From assembly GCF_026898135.2 (NCBI RefSeq), contig NZ_CP114035.2, positions 310,001 through 374,000 of the forward strand: a stretch of 64,000 nucleotides of DNA, in the 5' to 3' direction. Shown here piece by piece: positions 26,512 through 34,770 of the stretch. Position 1 is the first letter of the stretch; each line of letters begins with the position of its first letter. Source of the DNA: Pseudomonas fortuita. Its GTDB lineage: Bacteria; Pseudomonadota; Gammaproteobacteria; Pseudomonadales; Pseudomonadaceae. Both the position numbers and the translations under genes were made by a program. A model generated the notes under the pieces. That model saw only the letters and a list, made by a program, of their open reading frames with translations, was not told the origin of the DNA and searched no databases.

Positions 26512-27203
26512 TATTCAGCCCTCGCAAAGCCGCGAGCGGCGCGTTTTTCCATGAAGTACATGCCGGTCATGGCAATGACGGTCAGGCCCAGGTAGATGCA
26601 GGCTGCGACCATGTAGAAGGTGAAGGGCTCCTTGGTCACGGTCACGCCAATTTGCGAGTGACGCATGATTTCTTCCAGGCCGATTACCGACACCAGCGCG
26701 GTGTCTTTCATCAGGATCATGAACAGGTTGCCAAGGCCGGGCAGGGCGATACGCCACATCTGCGGCAGGATGATCCGCGACAAGATGCGGCCCTTGGACA
26801 GGCCCAGCGCCAGGCCCGCTTCACGGTGGCCCTTGGGGATCGCCAGGATGGCGCCACGGAACACTTCGGTGGCGTAGGCGCCAAAGCACAGGCCCAGGGC
26901 GATTACACCCGCCGCGAAGGCGCTAAGCTCCAGGCCCGGCATGTTCAGGGCTTCGCCGAGGCTGTTCATCAGCCCGACGGTACCGAAATAGATAAGCAGT
27001 ACCCACAGCAGTTCGGGCACGCCACGAACCAGGGTCGAGTAGAAGCCGCCAAGCCATTGCAGGGGCTTGAGCGGTGAGGTTTTGGCCAGGGCGCCGAGCA
27101 GGCCCAGCACCAGCCCCAGCAGCAAGGCGCAAAGCGCCAGTTTTACGGTCATCAAGGTGCCGGCCATCATGGCCGGACCGAATCCGTGCAGGTCGATATT
27201 CAT
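26511..27203 (-). CDS. Basic amino acid ABC transporter permease (HisQ/ArtQ-like)
   Basis: 230 residues beginning MNIDLHGFGPAMMAGTLMTVKLAL, with about five membrane helices and an EAA loop (EAGLALGLSKGRILSRIILPQMWRIALPG). It is the first of the two permease genes, 54 nt downstream of the binding-protein gene, and partners the HisM-like subunit. Family HisQ; specificity is set by the binding protein. Confidence 0.93.
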   Translation of the reverse strand: MNIDLHGFGPAMMAGTLMTVKLALCALLLGLVLGLLGALAKTSPLKPLQWLGGFYSTLVRGVPELLWVLLIYFGTVGLMNSLGEALNMPGLELSAFAAGVIALGLCFGAYATEVFRGAILAIPKGHREAGLALGLSKGRILSRIILPQMWRIALPGLGNLFMILMKDTALVSVIGLEEIMRHSQIGVTVTKEPFTFYMVAACIYLGLTVIAMTGMYFMEKRAARGFARAE

Positions 27204-27257
27204 GGGCAGGTCATTTTAGGGACTGGCGCGCCACGTGGGCGCGCCGGTCAGGGCGGG

Positions 27258-28010
27258 TCATTCGATGCTGAACGGGAAGTACTTGTCGTTGATCTTCTTG
27301 TACGTGCCGTCGGCCTTGATTTCTGCCAGGGCTTTGTTCAGCTCGTCGCGCAGCTTGGTGTCACCTTTGCGCACGGCAATGCCGATCTTGTCGCTGTCCA
27401 TCACCGGCTCGCCCTTGAACTCGAAGTTGGAGCCGTCTTTGCTTTTCAGCCACTCGTACTGCACGTACTTGTCGGCCAGGATGCCGTCGATGCGGCCGGA
27501 CACCAGGTCCAGGTAGGCGTTTTCCTGGGTGTCGTACAGCTTCACGTCCACGCCCTTGAAGTTGTCTTCGAGGTAAGTGCCGGCCAGGGTTGCACGCTGG
27601 GTGCCGATGACCTTGCCCTTCAGCGACTCTTTGTCAGTCTTGAAGTCGACGTTTTTCGGCGCGATGAACTGCAGCTTGTTGGAGTAGTACGGCTCGGTGA
27701 AGTCCACCGCCTGCTTGCGCTCGTCGGTGATCGACAGCGACGACACCAGGAAGTCGAACTTCTTGGCGTTCAGGGCCGGGATGATGCCGTCCCAGTCGGA
27801 GGTGACGACCGAGCATTCGACTTTCATCTTGGCGCACAGGGCGTCGCCGATGTCTTTGTCGAAACCAACCACGTTACCGCTGGCATCCTTGTTGTTGAAC
27901 GGTGGGTAGGCGGCTTCGATGCCCATGCGCAGTTTTTCTGCGGCCATGGCGTTTGCCGACATCACCAGCGTGGCAGCAGCTGCCAGGAGAAACTTCTTGT
28001 ATGTGTGCAT
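27258..28010 (-). CDS. Periplasmic lysine/arginine/ornithine-type binding protein
   Basis: 250 residues from ATG 28010, with GGAG 6 nt upstream; longer in-frame starts overlap the ATPase gene. Signal peptide MHTYKKFLLAAAATLVMSANAMA. The mature part has the ArgT/HisJ pattern: LRMGIEAAYPPFNNKDASGN, GFDKDIGDALC, SDWDGIIPALNAKKFD, SSLSITDERKQAVDFT. Two Cys pairs with HisJ-like spacing (LCAKMKVEC) suggest the family disulfide. It captures a basic amino acid and delivers it to the HisQM-like permease. Which basic amino acid is preferred cannot be told. Confidence 0.92.
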   Translation of the reverse strand: MHTYKKFLLAAAATLVMSANAMAAEKLRMGIEAAYPPFNNKDASGNVVGFDKDIGDALCAKMKVECSVVTSDWDGIIPALNAKKFDFLVSSLSITDERKQAVDFTEPYYSNKLQFIAPKNVDFKTDKESLKGKVIGTQRATLAGTYLEDNFKGVDVKLYDTQENAYLDLVSGRIDGILADKYVQYEWLKSKDGSNFEFKGEPVMDSDKIGIAVRKGDTKLRDELNKALAEIKADGTYKKINDKYFPFSIE

Positions 28011-28021
28011 GTATTGCTCCG

Positions 28022-28795
28022 TTAGCGGTGGCTTGACATGAATTGCTTGCAACGCGCCGAGTTCGGGTTCTCGAAGACCTGCTGCGGCGATCCCTGCTCT
28101 TCGACCAGGCCCTGGTGCAGGAAGACGACTTCACTGGACACATGGCGGGCAAAGCTCATCTCGTGCGTTACCAACAGCATGGTACGGCCTTCTTCGGCCA
28201 ATGCGCGGATAACGTTAAGCACTTCCTGGACCATTTCCGGATCGAGGGCCGAAGTGGGCTCGTCGAACAGGATCACTTTAGGCTTCATGGCCAGGGTACG
28301 GGCAATGGCGGCACGCTGTTGCTGGCCACCGGAAAGCTGGGCGGGGTAGCTGTGGCGTTTGTCGTAGATGCCCACCTTGTTCAGCAAAGCTTCGGCGGCT
28401 TCGATGGCCTCGGCCTTGCTCTGGCCGAGCACGCGGCGTGGCGCCTCGATGATGTTGTCGAGGATCGACATGTGCGGCCACAGGTTGAAGTTCTGGAAGA
28501 CAAAGCCGATTTCGCTGCGCAGGCGGTTGATCTGGCGGTTGTCGGCAGCGACCAGGTCGCCGTTTTTGGCTGCCTTGAGCTTGAGGGCTTCGCCAGCAAC
28601 CAGGATTTCGCCCTGGTGCGGGTTCTCGAGCAGGTTGATGCAACGCAGCAGGGTGGACTTGCCGGAGCCTGACGACCCCAGGATGGAGATCACGTCACCG
28701 TCGCGCGCGGTCAGCGAAATGCCCTTGAGAATTTCCTGCTCGCCGTAGCGTTTGTGCAGATTGCGGATTTCCAGCGCGGGCGTGGCCTGAGCCAT
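28022..28795 (-). CDS. Basic amino acid ABC transporter ATPase (HisP-like)
   Basis: 257 residues. Walker A is GSSGSGKST (about 39-47), the Q-loop QNFNLWPHM, the signature LSGGQQQR, Walker B VILFDEPTSALD, and the H-loop LLVTHEM. It also has the HisP-type C-terminus EEQGSPQQVFENPNSARCKQF. First gene of the importer operon, with the binding-protein start 11 nt beyond its stop. The 639-bp gap upstream (28796-29434) contains no convincing gene. Confidence 0.94.
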   Translation of the reverse strand: MAQATPALEIRNLHKRYGEQEILKGISLTARDGDVISILGSSGSGKSTLLRCINLLENPHQGEILVAGEALKLKAAKNGDLVAADNRQINRLRSEIGFVFQNFNLWPHMSILDNIIEAPRRVLGQSKAEAIEAAEALLNKVGIYDKRHSYPAQLSGGQQQRAAIARTLAMKPKVILFDEPTSALDPEMVQEVLNVIRALAEEGRTMLLVTHEMSFARHVSSEVVFLHQGLVEEQGSPQQVFENPNSARCKQFMSSHR

Positions 28796-29186
28796 GTGCG
28801 GTCCTCATGTGTTCGGGTGCGTTCCCAGCTATTGGCGGCCTTCCTGGCGTGCGCCAAGCTAGCATAGCGGCATTATGGCGGCCAACAGGGTTGCCAGGGA
28901 CTGTGGGCACTGGTGGGGCAGTTTGTCGCATCGCTACAGCGTAACGTCGCGCAGATGTCCGCGAAGGTGTCGCCCAGCACCAGAGCCTTGATGAAAAAAG
29001 GCGCGATGGTGCCAGCTTTAGCCCGCTCATGGAAGCGGTTTTGGCCCATTCGAGGGGTAAATCCGACCTTTAGGTCAAAGGTGTTCTCAGGGGGCAGCCT
29101 TATCTGTGGACGCGCCACAGGCTAAAGGGTTGTACCTCAAGGTTGCACTTTCTGGCATTGCGGTGGTGCACGGGTGTTACCGAGGA

Positions 29187-29199
29187 GCACCTTTGGTGC
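29187..29199 (+). promoter_or_regulatory. Possible enhancer dyad (NtrC-like half sites)
   Basis: GCACC-N3-GGTGC, about 135 bp upstream of the sigma54 element, within the usual enhancer distance. The NtrC consensus has a 5-bp rather than 3-bp centre, so the identity of the binding activator is open. Confidence 0.35.
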
Positions 29200-29323
29200 G
29201 TTTGTAAGTGGGTATTTCAGTAATCCGATGATTTGGCGTCCTTTCGGTCAAGCCGTGGCCGAAAGCCCTCCAAACCGCGTGCTAAAAGGCCCGTGAAATT
29301 TTCTGACGAATGCATTCAGCAGA

Positions 29324-29339
29324 TGGCGCGCTTATTGCC
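29324..29339 (+). promoter_or_regulatory. Sigma54 (-24/-12) promoter of the GabP-type permease
   Basis: TGGCGCGCTTATTGCC matches TGGCACGN4TTGCW at all but two positions, with invariant GG and GC exactly 12 bp apart. It predicts a start near 29349 and an 86-nt leader, and implies control by an RpoN activator (nitrogen or substrate status). Confidence 0.75.
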
Positions 29340-29434
29340 AGTAGGAAACCGCCGATTGCAGCGACGCCTAGGTCAACCCTTGGCGCGCTCCGTACCCGCA
29401 GTCGGAGTGGTCCACTCCTTACAAAGGTAGTTTT

Positions 29435-30820
29435 ATGAGCGGTAACAATTCCAATGACCTCGCTCAGGGGCTCAAACAACGGCATGTGACCATGCTGTCC
29501 ATCGCTGGTGTCATCGGTGCCGGCCTGTTCGTAGGCTCCGGCCACGCCATCGCAGCTGCCGGCCCGGCCGTGCTGCTGGCTTATGCCGCCGCCGGTACGC
29601 TGGTCGTGCTGGTGATGCGCATGTTGGGTGAAATGGCGGTCGCCTCACCTGACACCGGTTCGTTCTCTACCTATGCCGACCGCGCCATCGGGCGCTGGGC
29701 CGGTTTTACCATTGGCTGGCTGTACTGGTGGTTCTGGGTGCTGGTGATTCCGCTGGAGGCCAACGCTGCCGCGGCCATTCTGCATGCCTGGTTCCCTGCG
29801 GTGGATCTGTGGGCGTTCTCCCTCATCATTACCCTGGCGCTGACCCTGACCAACCTGTGCAGTGTGAAGAACTACGGTGAGTTCGAGTTCTGGTTCGCCC
29901 TGCTCAAGGTGCTGGCGATCATCGGTTTCATCGCCGTGGGCTGTGCGGCCATGTTCGGCTTTGTGCCGAGCAGCCAGGTGAGCGGTGCCAGCCACCTGTT
30001 CGATACCCAAGGCTTCATGCCTAACGGCCTGGGCGCAGTGCTGGCAGCGATGCTGACTACCATGTTCTCGTTCATGGGTACCGAAATCGTCACCATTGCT
30101 GCTGCCGAGTCGAAGGACCCGGGCAAGCAGATCAGCCGCGCCACCAACTCGGTCATCTGGCGTATCTGCCTGTTCTACCTGGTGTCGATCTTCCTGGTCG
30201 TTGCCCTGGTGCCGTGGAACGACCCGGCCCTGGCCGAAACCGGTTCCTACCAGACTGTGCTGAGCCGCATCGGCGTGCCGAATGCCAAGCTGATCGTCGA
30301 CATCGTCGTGCTGATCGCCGTGACCAGCTGCCTGAACTCGGCGCTGTATACCTCTTCGCGCATGCTGTTCTCGCTGAGCAAGCGTGGCGACGCCCCGGCG
30401 ATCGCCCAGCGCACCACCAAGGCGGCAACCCCGCATGTGGCGGTTTTGCTGTCCACTGCAGCGGCTTTCCTTTGCGTGTTCGCCAACTTCGTGGCCCCGG
30501 CCCAGGTGTTCGAATTCCTGCTGGCCAGCTCTGGCGCCATTGCCTTGCTGGTGTACCTGGTGATTGCCGTGTCGCAACTGCGCATGCGCGGCCAGCGTGA
30601 GGCCCGTGGCGAGAAGATCACCTTCAAGATGTGGCTGTTCCCGGGCCTGACCTGGGCGACCATTGCCTTCATCGTCGCCATTCTGGTGGTCATGGCGCTG
30701 CGTGAGGATCACCGTGCGGAGATCATCGCGACTGCGTTGCTGAGCATTGGTGTGGTAGCGGCTGGATTGCTGGTACACCGCAAGCGCGAAGCTGCCGGGC
30801 GGGTGGCGCTGGATAACTGA
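29435..30820 (+). CDS. gabP: Amino acid permease, GABA permease type
   Basis: 461 residues with 12 predicted membrane helices; AAGGTAG precedes the ATG. It is an AAT-family amino acid/proton symporter: QRHVTMLSIAGVIGAGLFVGSG and the family EIVTIAAAESKDP stretch in the central loop. It most resembles E. coli GabP (466 residues) from memory; transport of GABA or related amino acids (5-aminovalerate, beta-alanine) would fit. A sigma54 promoter lies 95-110 bp upstream, and a basic-amino-acid importer, possible source of 5-aminovalerate precursors, is divergent. The exact substrate is inferred. Confidence 0.85.
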   Translation: MSGNNSNDLAQGLKQRHVTMLSIAGVIGAGLFVGSGHAIAAAGPAVLLAYAAAGTLVVLVMRMLGEMAVASPDTGSFSTYADRAIGRWAGFTIGWLYWWFWVLVIPLEANAAAAILHAWFPAVDLWAFSLIITLALTLTNLCSVKNYGEFEFWFALLKVLAIIGFIAVGCAAMFGFVPSSQVSGASHLFDTQGFMPNGLGAVLAAMLTTMFSFMGTEIVTIAAAESKDPGKQISRATNSVIWRICLFYLVSIFLVVALVPWNDPALAETGSYQTVLSRIGVPNAKLIVDIVVLIAVTSCLNSALYTSSRMLFSLSKRGDAPAIAQRTTKAATPHVAVLLSTAAAFLCVFANFVAPAQVFEFLLASSGAIALLVYLVIAVSQLRMRGQREARGEKITFKMWLFPGLTWATIAFIVAILVVMALREDHRAEIIATALLSIGVVAAGLLVHRKREAAGRVALDN

Positions 30821-30837
30821 TCCGCGCTGGCTGTAAT

Positions 30838-30876
30838 GAAAAGGCCGCGTCCTGTAGAGGGTGCGGCCTTTTTTGT
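30838..30876 (+). terminator. Intrinsic terminator of the GabP-type gene
   Basis: Stem AAAGGCCGC / GCGGCCTTT with a loop of about 14 nt and a T6 tail, 18 nt past the stop. Confidence 0.92.
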
Positions 30877-30881
30877 TGCCT

Positions 30882-30986
30882 GTACCGGGCCTATCGCCGG
30901 CAAGCCAGCTGCTACAGGAATCTTGCTGCACTCAGGCCTGTCATGACCCTGTGGGAGCTGGCTGCCGGCGATAGGGCCCTTGCAGG
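30882..30986. repeat. Inverted repeat pair of the GCCGGC-type REP subfamily
   Basis: CGGGCCTATCGCCGGCAAGC...ACAGG faces CCTGTGGGAGCTGGCTGCCG...GATAGGGCCC. The AGCTGGCTTGCCGGCGATAG core differs from the GAGCGGGCTTG type and reappears at 37172-37281. Confidence 0.88.
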
Positions 30987-30999
30987 TTAAATGGCCCTG

Positions 31000-31443
31000 T
31001 CAGCCAAACTGCTTCTGCTGTTGCTGCTGCTTGGCCACCAGTTCGGATGCGGTGATGTAGGCAGCCTGGAACTCGTCGCTTTCCAGCCAGGCCATGGTGG
31101 CCTCTTCGTCGGCGCCGTCCAGCCATTTGCGGTAGGCGTTGAACACCAGCACGATGTAGTCGGTGGCGTGCTCTTCCTTGTGCCCCTTGAGCACCAGGGC
31201 CAGCAGTGGGTCTACCAGGAACACCGAGATCATCGGCACCAGGCCGCCTTCCTGGGCTTCCTTCATCTTCTCGAACATCGCGTCGTAGCTGCCCGACTCC
31301 ATCGCCTTGTTGTATACCTGCTCGACGCTGGCGCTGTCGCCGGCACTGGGCTTGACCGCCTGGCCGCTACGCACCATGCGGTTCTGCTTGGCCTTGCTGG
31401 CGGCGCGCTTGGCGCGTTTCTGTTGCTTGGTAGGGGTGGCCAT
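31000..31443 (-). CDS. Conserved-type hypothetical protein (147 residues)
   Basis: 147 residues. The N-terminus is very basic (MATPTKQQKRAKRAASKAKQ), the middle is helical and acidic (YDAMFEKMKEAQEGG, WLDGADEEATMAWLESDEF), and it ends in a Gln-rich tail (KQQQQQKQFG). It has no signal peptide; one hydrophobic stretch (LVPMISVFLVDPLLALVL) could be a buried helix. I recognise no domain. Divergent from the lipoprotein gene at 31575. Confidence 0.75.
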   Translation of the reverse strand: MATPTKQQKRAKRAASKAKQNRMVRSGQAVKPSAGDSASVEQVYNKAMESGSYDAMFEKMKEAQEGGLVPMISVFLVDPLLALVLKGHKEEHATDYIVLVFNAYRKWLDGADEEATMAWLESDEFQAAYITASELVAKQQQQQKQFG

Positions 31444-31574
31444 GGGGGCTTGAGTCCTTGGGTGGTGCTGGAAAAGTGCGTATTGAATCGCAGATGGCAG
31501 TGAAACCCAAGCGGCATTGGCGGGTCTGACTCAGGCTGCCGGACATTCGGCATTCGCGCAAAGGACATTCACGG

Positions 31575-32111
31575 ATGAAAGCACCCGTCATGCTCGGCCT
31601 GCTGGCCGCCGCTCTTGCCGGCTGCGGCAACATTGCCGCAGTCAAATCTTTCAATACCCCCTACGGCTCGCCCAGTGGCGGTGACACCGCACGCCTGCGG
31701 GTAATCGCCGACGGTATGGTACGTGCGGTACCGGAAAAGGACTGTGTGGACTGGTACAGCCCCGGTGCCGGAGTAATTGCGGTACCCACCAAAGGCTTCG
31801 CCGACCGCAATGGCGAAACCTTGGGCATGCCGGCCAGTGCATCTACCCGGGCGGGTGACGCAGTCAGCGAAGTGCTGGTGCCTGCCGGTAAGCCGTTTAC
31901 CCTGCACTTTCTCGATGGGGGGCGCTCGGCCGGCTATGACACGGTGCAGAACTGCCTGGGCATGTTCTCGTTCGTGCCGCAAAAAGGCGCCGACTACGAG
32001 CTGGTGGTGCACGGCTACAGCGCCTGCGGCGGCACGCTCAAGCGCCTGGACAAAGCCGAGGACGTGGCCCGGCGCAAAGCTGATTATTGCAGTGCCATGG
32101 CCAACTTCTAG
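31575..32111 (+). CDS. Predicted lipoprotein of unknown function
   Basis: 178 residues. Lipobox LAAALAGCGN puts the acylated Cys at residue 17. The mature domain is about 160 residues, beta-rich, with repeated aromatic-Gly turns and four Cys (DCVDW, QNCLG, SACGG, DYCSA) that could form two disulfides. No family recognised. Convergent with ppk2 at a 5-bp gap. Confidence 0.78.
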   Translation: MKAPVMLGLLAAALAGCGNIAAVKSFNTPYGSPSGGDTARLRVIADGMVRAVPEKDCVDWYSPGAGVIAVPTKGFADRNGETLGMPASASTRAGDAVSEVLVPAGKPFTLHFLDGGRSAGYDTVQNCLGMFSFVPQKGADYELVVHGYSACGGTLKRLDKAEDVARRKADYCSAMANF

Positions 32112-32116
32112 GCGCT

Positions 32117-33097
32117 TCAGGCTGGTTGGGCGACCAGCTCGTCTTCTTCGAAGCCGCGAGCGGCCTTGCCGACCAGCAGCGCATCCGGGGCGTGGGCCAC
32201 GCTGTGGTCCTTGCCCGGGTAGTCCAGCGAATGCAGGAAGTGGCGGATGCAGTTGATCCGCGCGCGCTTCTTGTCATCGGACTTGATCACCGTCCACGGC
32301 GCATCGGCGGTGTCGGTGTGGAAGAACATCGCTTCCTTGGCCGCGGTGTAGTCTTCCCACTTGTCCAGCGACTTGATGTCGATGGGTGACAGCTTCCAGT
32401 GTTTGAGCGGGTCGTCCCGGCGTGAAATGAAGCGTCGCAGTTGCTCTTCGCGGTTCACCGAAAACCAGTACTTGAACAGCAGGATGCCGCTGTTGCACAG
32501 CATTCGCTCCAGGTCCGGTGTCTGGCGCATGAACTCCAGGTACTGCAGCGGTGTGCAGAACTCCATCACCTTCTCGACGCCCGCGCGGTTGTACCAGGAG
32601 CGGTCGAAGAACACCATTTCACCCGCTGTGGGCAGGTGCTGGATGTAGCGCTGGAAATACCACTGGCCCTGTTCCTGCTCGGACGGCTTCTCCAGTGCGA
32701 CGATGCGTGCGCCACGTGGGTTGAGGTGCTCCATGAAGCGCTTGATGGTGCCGCCCTTGCCTGCGGCATCGCGCCCCTCGAACAGGATCACCACACGCTG
32801 GCCGGTTTCCTTCACCCAGCTTTGTACCTTCAACAGCTCGATCTGCAGCGCGTGCTTGGCCTTTTCGTAGTCCTGGCGTCGCAGGCGTGTGCGGTAGGGG
32901 TAGCTGGCCGGCAGGTGGGCCGAGGTGCTGTCTTCGTTGCTGCCCTTCGGGGCGGTGGCAACTTCCAGTGCAGCGGGTTGCTGGCTGATACGGGTGATCG
33001 CCGGTTCCGGCTTGCGCTGGCGTGGGCGGCGCGTGCGGATTGGGGTAACGGCAGGTTCGCTGGGGGCGGGGAGCAGGAGGGGGGATTCTTCGCTCAT
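32117..33097 (-). CDS. ppk2: Polyphosphate kinase 2
   Basis: 326 residues. The P-loop-like PPK2 core has Walker A EGRDAAGKGG (about 108-117), Walker B FFDRSWYNRAGVE and the lid region RFISRRDDPLKHWKLSP. PPK2 transfers phosphate between polyphosphate and nucleoside di- or monophosphates. A ~65-residue N-terminal extension (Pro/Arg/Thr-rich, RTRRPRQRKPEP) precedes the catalytic domain and looks disordered; it is absent from minimal class I enzymes. Single gene, class I-like by length. Direction of the reaction (nucleotide synthesis or polyP synthesis) cannot be told. Confidence 0.92.
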   Translation of the reverse strand: MSEESPLLLPAPSEPAVTPIRTRRPRQRKPEPAITRISQQPAALEVATAPKGSNEDSTSAHLPASYPYRTRLRRQDYEKAKHALQIELLKVQSWVKETGQRVVILFEGRDAAGKGGTIKRFMEHLNPRGARIVALEKPSEQEQGQWYFQRYIQHLPTAGEMVFFDRSWYNRAGVEKVMEFCTPLQYLEFMRQTPDLERMLCNSGILLFKYWFSVNREEQLRRFISRRDDPLKHWKLSPIDIKSLDKWEDYTAAKEAMFFHTDTADAPWTVIKSDDKKRARINCIRHFLHSLDYPGKDHSVAHAPDALLVGKAARGFEEDELVAQPA

Positions 33098-33193
33098 GGA
33101 GGTCCTTGCTGGTCGATACGGGTATCCGTCTTCGATTATGAAGGTGAGCGAGTGATGGCTATTTGATGCTGGTCAATGAGCAAATATTACAGA

Positions 33194-33226
33194 CAACAAA
33201 AAACCCGCACTAGGCGGGTTTCTTGT
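33194..33226 (-). terminator. Intrinsic terminator of tRNA-Phe
   Basis: On the minus strand, AACCCGC-CTAGT-GCGGGTT followed by TTTTGTTGT, 42 nt past the tRNA 3' end. Confidence 0.85.
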
Positions 33227-33267
33227 TGTCGCTTCGGGTAACTTTGCAACCACCAGAAGCTTGAAGG

Positions 33268-33343
33268 TGGTGCCCAGAGACGGAGTCGAACCGCCGACAC
33301 GAGGATTTTCAATCCTCTGCTCTACCGACTGAGCTATCTGGGC
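33268..33343 (-). tRNA. tRNA-Phe (anticodon GAA)
   Basis: A 76-nt cloverleaf with encoded CCA: acceptor GCCCAGA/TCTGGGC, D arm GCTCAGTCGGTAGAGC, anticodon arm GAGGA-TTGAAAA-TCCTC and T arm GGCGGTTCGACTCCGTC. It is followed by its own terminator. No integrated element sits beside it in the window. Confidence 0.97.
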
Positions 33344-33433
33344 GACGAGGTGAATTAAATAGATTTCCGGACCGCTCGTCAACGACTTTTTGAAAAAATT
33401 TTAAATTAATTCCGTCGCTTACGATTTTTGGGG

Positions 33434-33706
33434 TCATTCGGCCGGTGGAACGTAGCCTTCCGCCTGTGCGTATTCTTCGCCGGCGAAAAACTTGTCCATC
33501 TCTGCCTGGAGGAATTTGCGGTCCTCGGCATTCATCATGTTCAGGCGTTTTTCGTTGATCAGCATGGTCTGGTGCTTCTGCCAGTCGGCCCAGGCTTGCT
33601 GCGAGATGTGTTCGAAGATGTCCTGGCCCTTGGCGCCGGGGTAGGGCGGGCGCTCCAGGCCTGGCAATTCTTCTTTGTATTTGCGGCACATCACGGTGCG
33701 GGTCAT
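33434..33706 (-). CDS. yggX: Fe(2+)-trafficking/oxidative-damage protection protein YggX
   Basis: 90 residues, [21 protein letters not shown] with the single N-terminal Cys (C7) that is conserved in YggX, and the [20 protein letters not shown] helix. It is proposed to carry labile iron and protect Fe-S enzymes such as MutY and aconitase. It overlaps the mutY stop by 4 nt; the mutY-yggX pairing is conserved in gammaproteobacteria and fits MutY being an Fe-S enzyme. Confidence 0.96.
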   Translation of the reverse strand: MTRTVMCRKYKEELPGLERPPYPGAKGQDIFEHISQQAWADWQKHQTMLINEKRLNMMNAEDRKFLQAEMDKFFAGEEYAQAEGYVPPAE

Positions 33707-34770
33707 CGGGCGTCTCCTGCAATCAGTTCGTCGGCCGCGCGTTCAAGCAGTTTTTTCACCGGGGCGGCAAGGCCCAGGCGCGGCGGGGTGGCGAGGTTAT
33801 ACCAGAGCCAGTCGGCCTCGGCCACGTGCTCGCCGACCAAGTCGACGTGCACCAGCCAGGGCTCGATTGCCAGCTGGAAGTGGCTGAAGGTATGGGTCAG
33901 GCCTTCCATGGCCTGGCTGCCTGCCAGGCGCAGGCCGTGCTGATAGGCCAGGTCGTCGAGCTGTGCGAGGTCGTCCAGCTCCGGCAGGCTCCACAAACCA
34001 CCCCAAAGCCCGCTGGAGGGGCGGCGATAAAGCAGGATGGCGCCTTCGTGGTTGGCCAGCAGTGGCATCAGCGTGCTCCGTTGCGGCAGCGCCTTGCGCG
34101 GTTTGGGCTCTGGGTAGCGGGTTTCTTCGCCGTGCAGGTGTGCCTCGCAGCCGCGCTGCAATGGGCAGATCAGGCAACTGGGCTTGCTGCGGGTACACAG
34201 CGTGGCGCCCATGTCCATCATGGCCTGGGTATAGTGATTGGCGCGTTGCAGCGGGGTAAAACGCTCGGCCGTGGCCCACAGTTGGTTGGCTACCTTGGGC
34301 TCGCCTGGGTAGCCGGCCTGGGCGGTGTAGCGCGCCAGCACACGCTTGACGTTACCGTCCAGGATCGGCGCGCGAATGCCCATGCTGATGCTGGCGATGG
34401 CGCCGGCGGTGGAGCGGCCGATGCCGGGCAGCTCGGTGAGCTGCTCGACACTGCGCGGGAATTCGCCGCCATGTTGCTCGACCACGATCTTTGCCGCTTT
34501 TTGCAGGTTGCGTGCGCGGGTGTAGTAGCCCAGCCCCGTCCACAGGTGCAGCACTTCGTCCTCCGGCGCTTCGGCCAGGGCCTGCACGGTCGGCAGGGCC
34601 TGCATGAACCGGTCGAAGTAGTTGAGCACGGTGCTGACCTGGGTCTGCTGCAGCATGATTTCCGACACCCACACCCGGTACGGGGTGATGCCCTGTTGCC
34701 AGGGCAGGTCGTGCCGGCCGTGCTCGTCGTACCAGTCCAGCACAGCGCTGGAGAACTGCTCGGGGCTCAT
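33703..34770 (-). CDS. mutY: A/G-specific adenine DNA glycosylase MutY
   Basis: 355 residues. All catalytic and cofactor residues fall at the E. coli positions: E37 ([10 protein letters not shown]), helix-hairpin-helix [13 protein letters not shown]138 (LDGNVKRV) and the [4Fe-4S] ligands C192, C199, C202 and C208 ([17 protein letters not shown]). The C-terminal Nudix-like domain recognises 8-oxoguanine. It removes adenine mispaired with 8-oxoG. Overlaps asmA by 4 nt upstream and yggX by 4 nt downstream, so the three are one operon. Confidence 0.98.
   Translation of the reverse strand: MSPEQFSSAVLDWYDEHGRHDLPWQQGITPYRVWVSEIMLQQTQVSTVLNYFDRFMQALPTVQALAEAPEDEVLHLWTGLGYYTRARNLQKAAKIVVEQHGGEFPRSVEQLTELPGIGRSTAGAIASISMGIRAPILDGNVKRVLARYTAQAGYPGEPKVANQLWATAERFTPLQRANHYTQAMMDMGATLCTRSKPSCLICPLQRGCEAHLHGEETRYPEPKPRKALPQRSTLMPLLANHEGAILLYRRPSSGLWGGLWSLPELDDLAQLDDLAYQHGLRLAGSQAMEGLTHTFSHFQLAIEPWLVHVDLVGEHVAEADWLWYNLATPPRLGLAAPVKKLLERAADELIAGDAR

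Larger units (their letters stand above)
28796..29434. other. 639-bp divergent intergenic region (ABC importer / GabP-type permease)
   Basis: No frame here looks coding on either strand. It holds the promoters of two divergent amino-acid uptake units. On the permease side, two elements are supported: a GCACC-TTT-GGTGC dyad (29187-29199) and a sigma54 -24/-12 element (29324-29339). The stretch 29040-29160 has short repeats (CCTTTAGG, CCTCAAGG) of unknown meaning. Confidence 0.6.

Noticed and set aside
30991..31503. Plus-strand open frame of 170 codons at 30991
   Set aside because: It runs opposite the 147-residue protein gene, whose reverse-strand frame has a plausible start and composition; the plus-strand translation is a Val/Leu/Gly-rich mirror.
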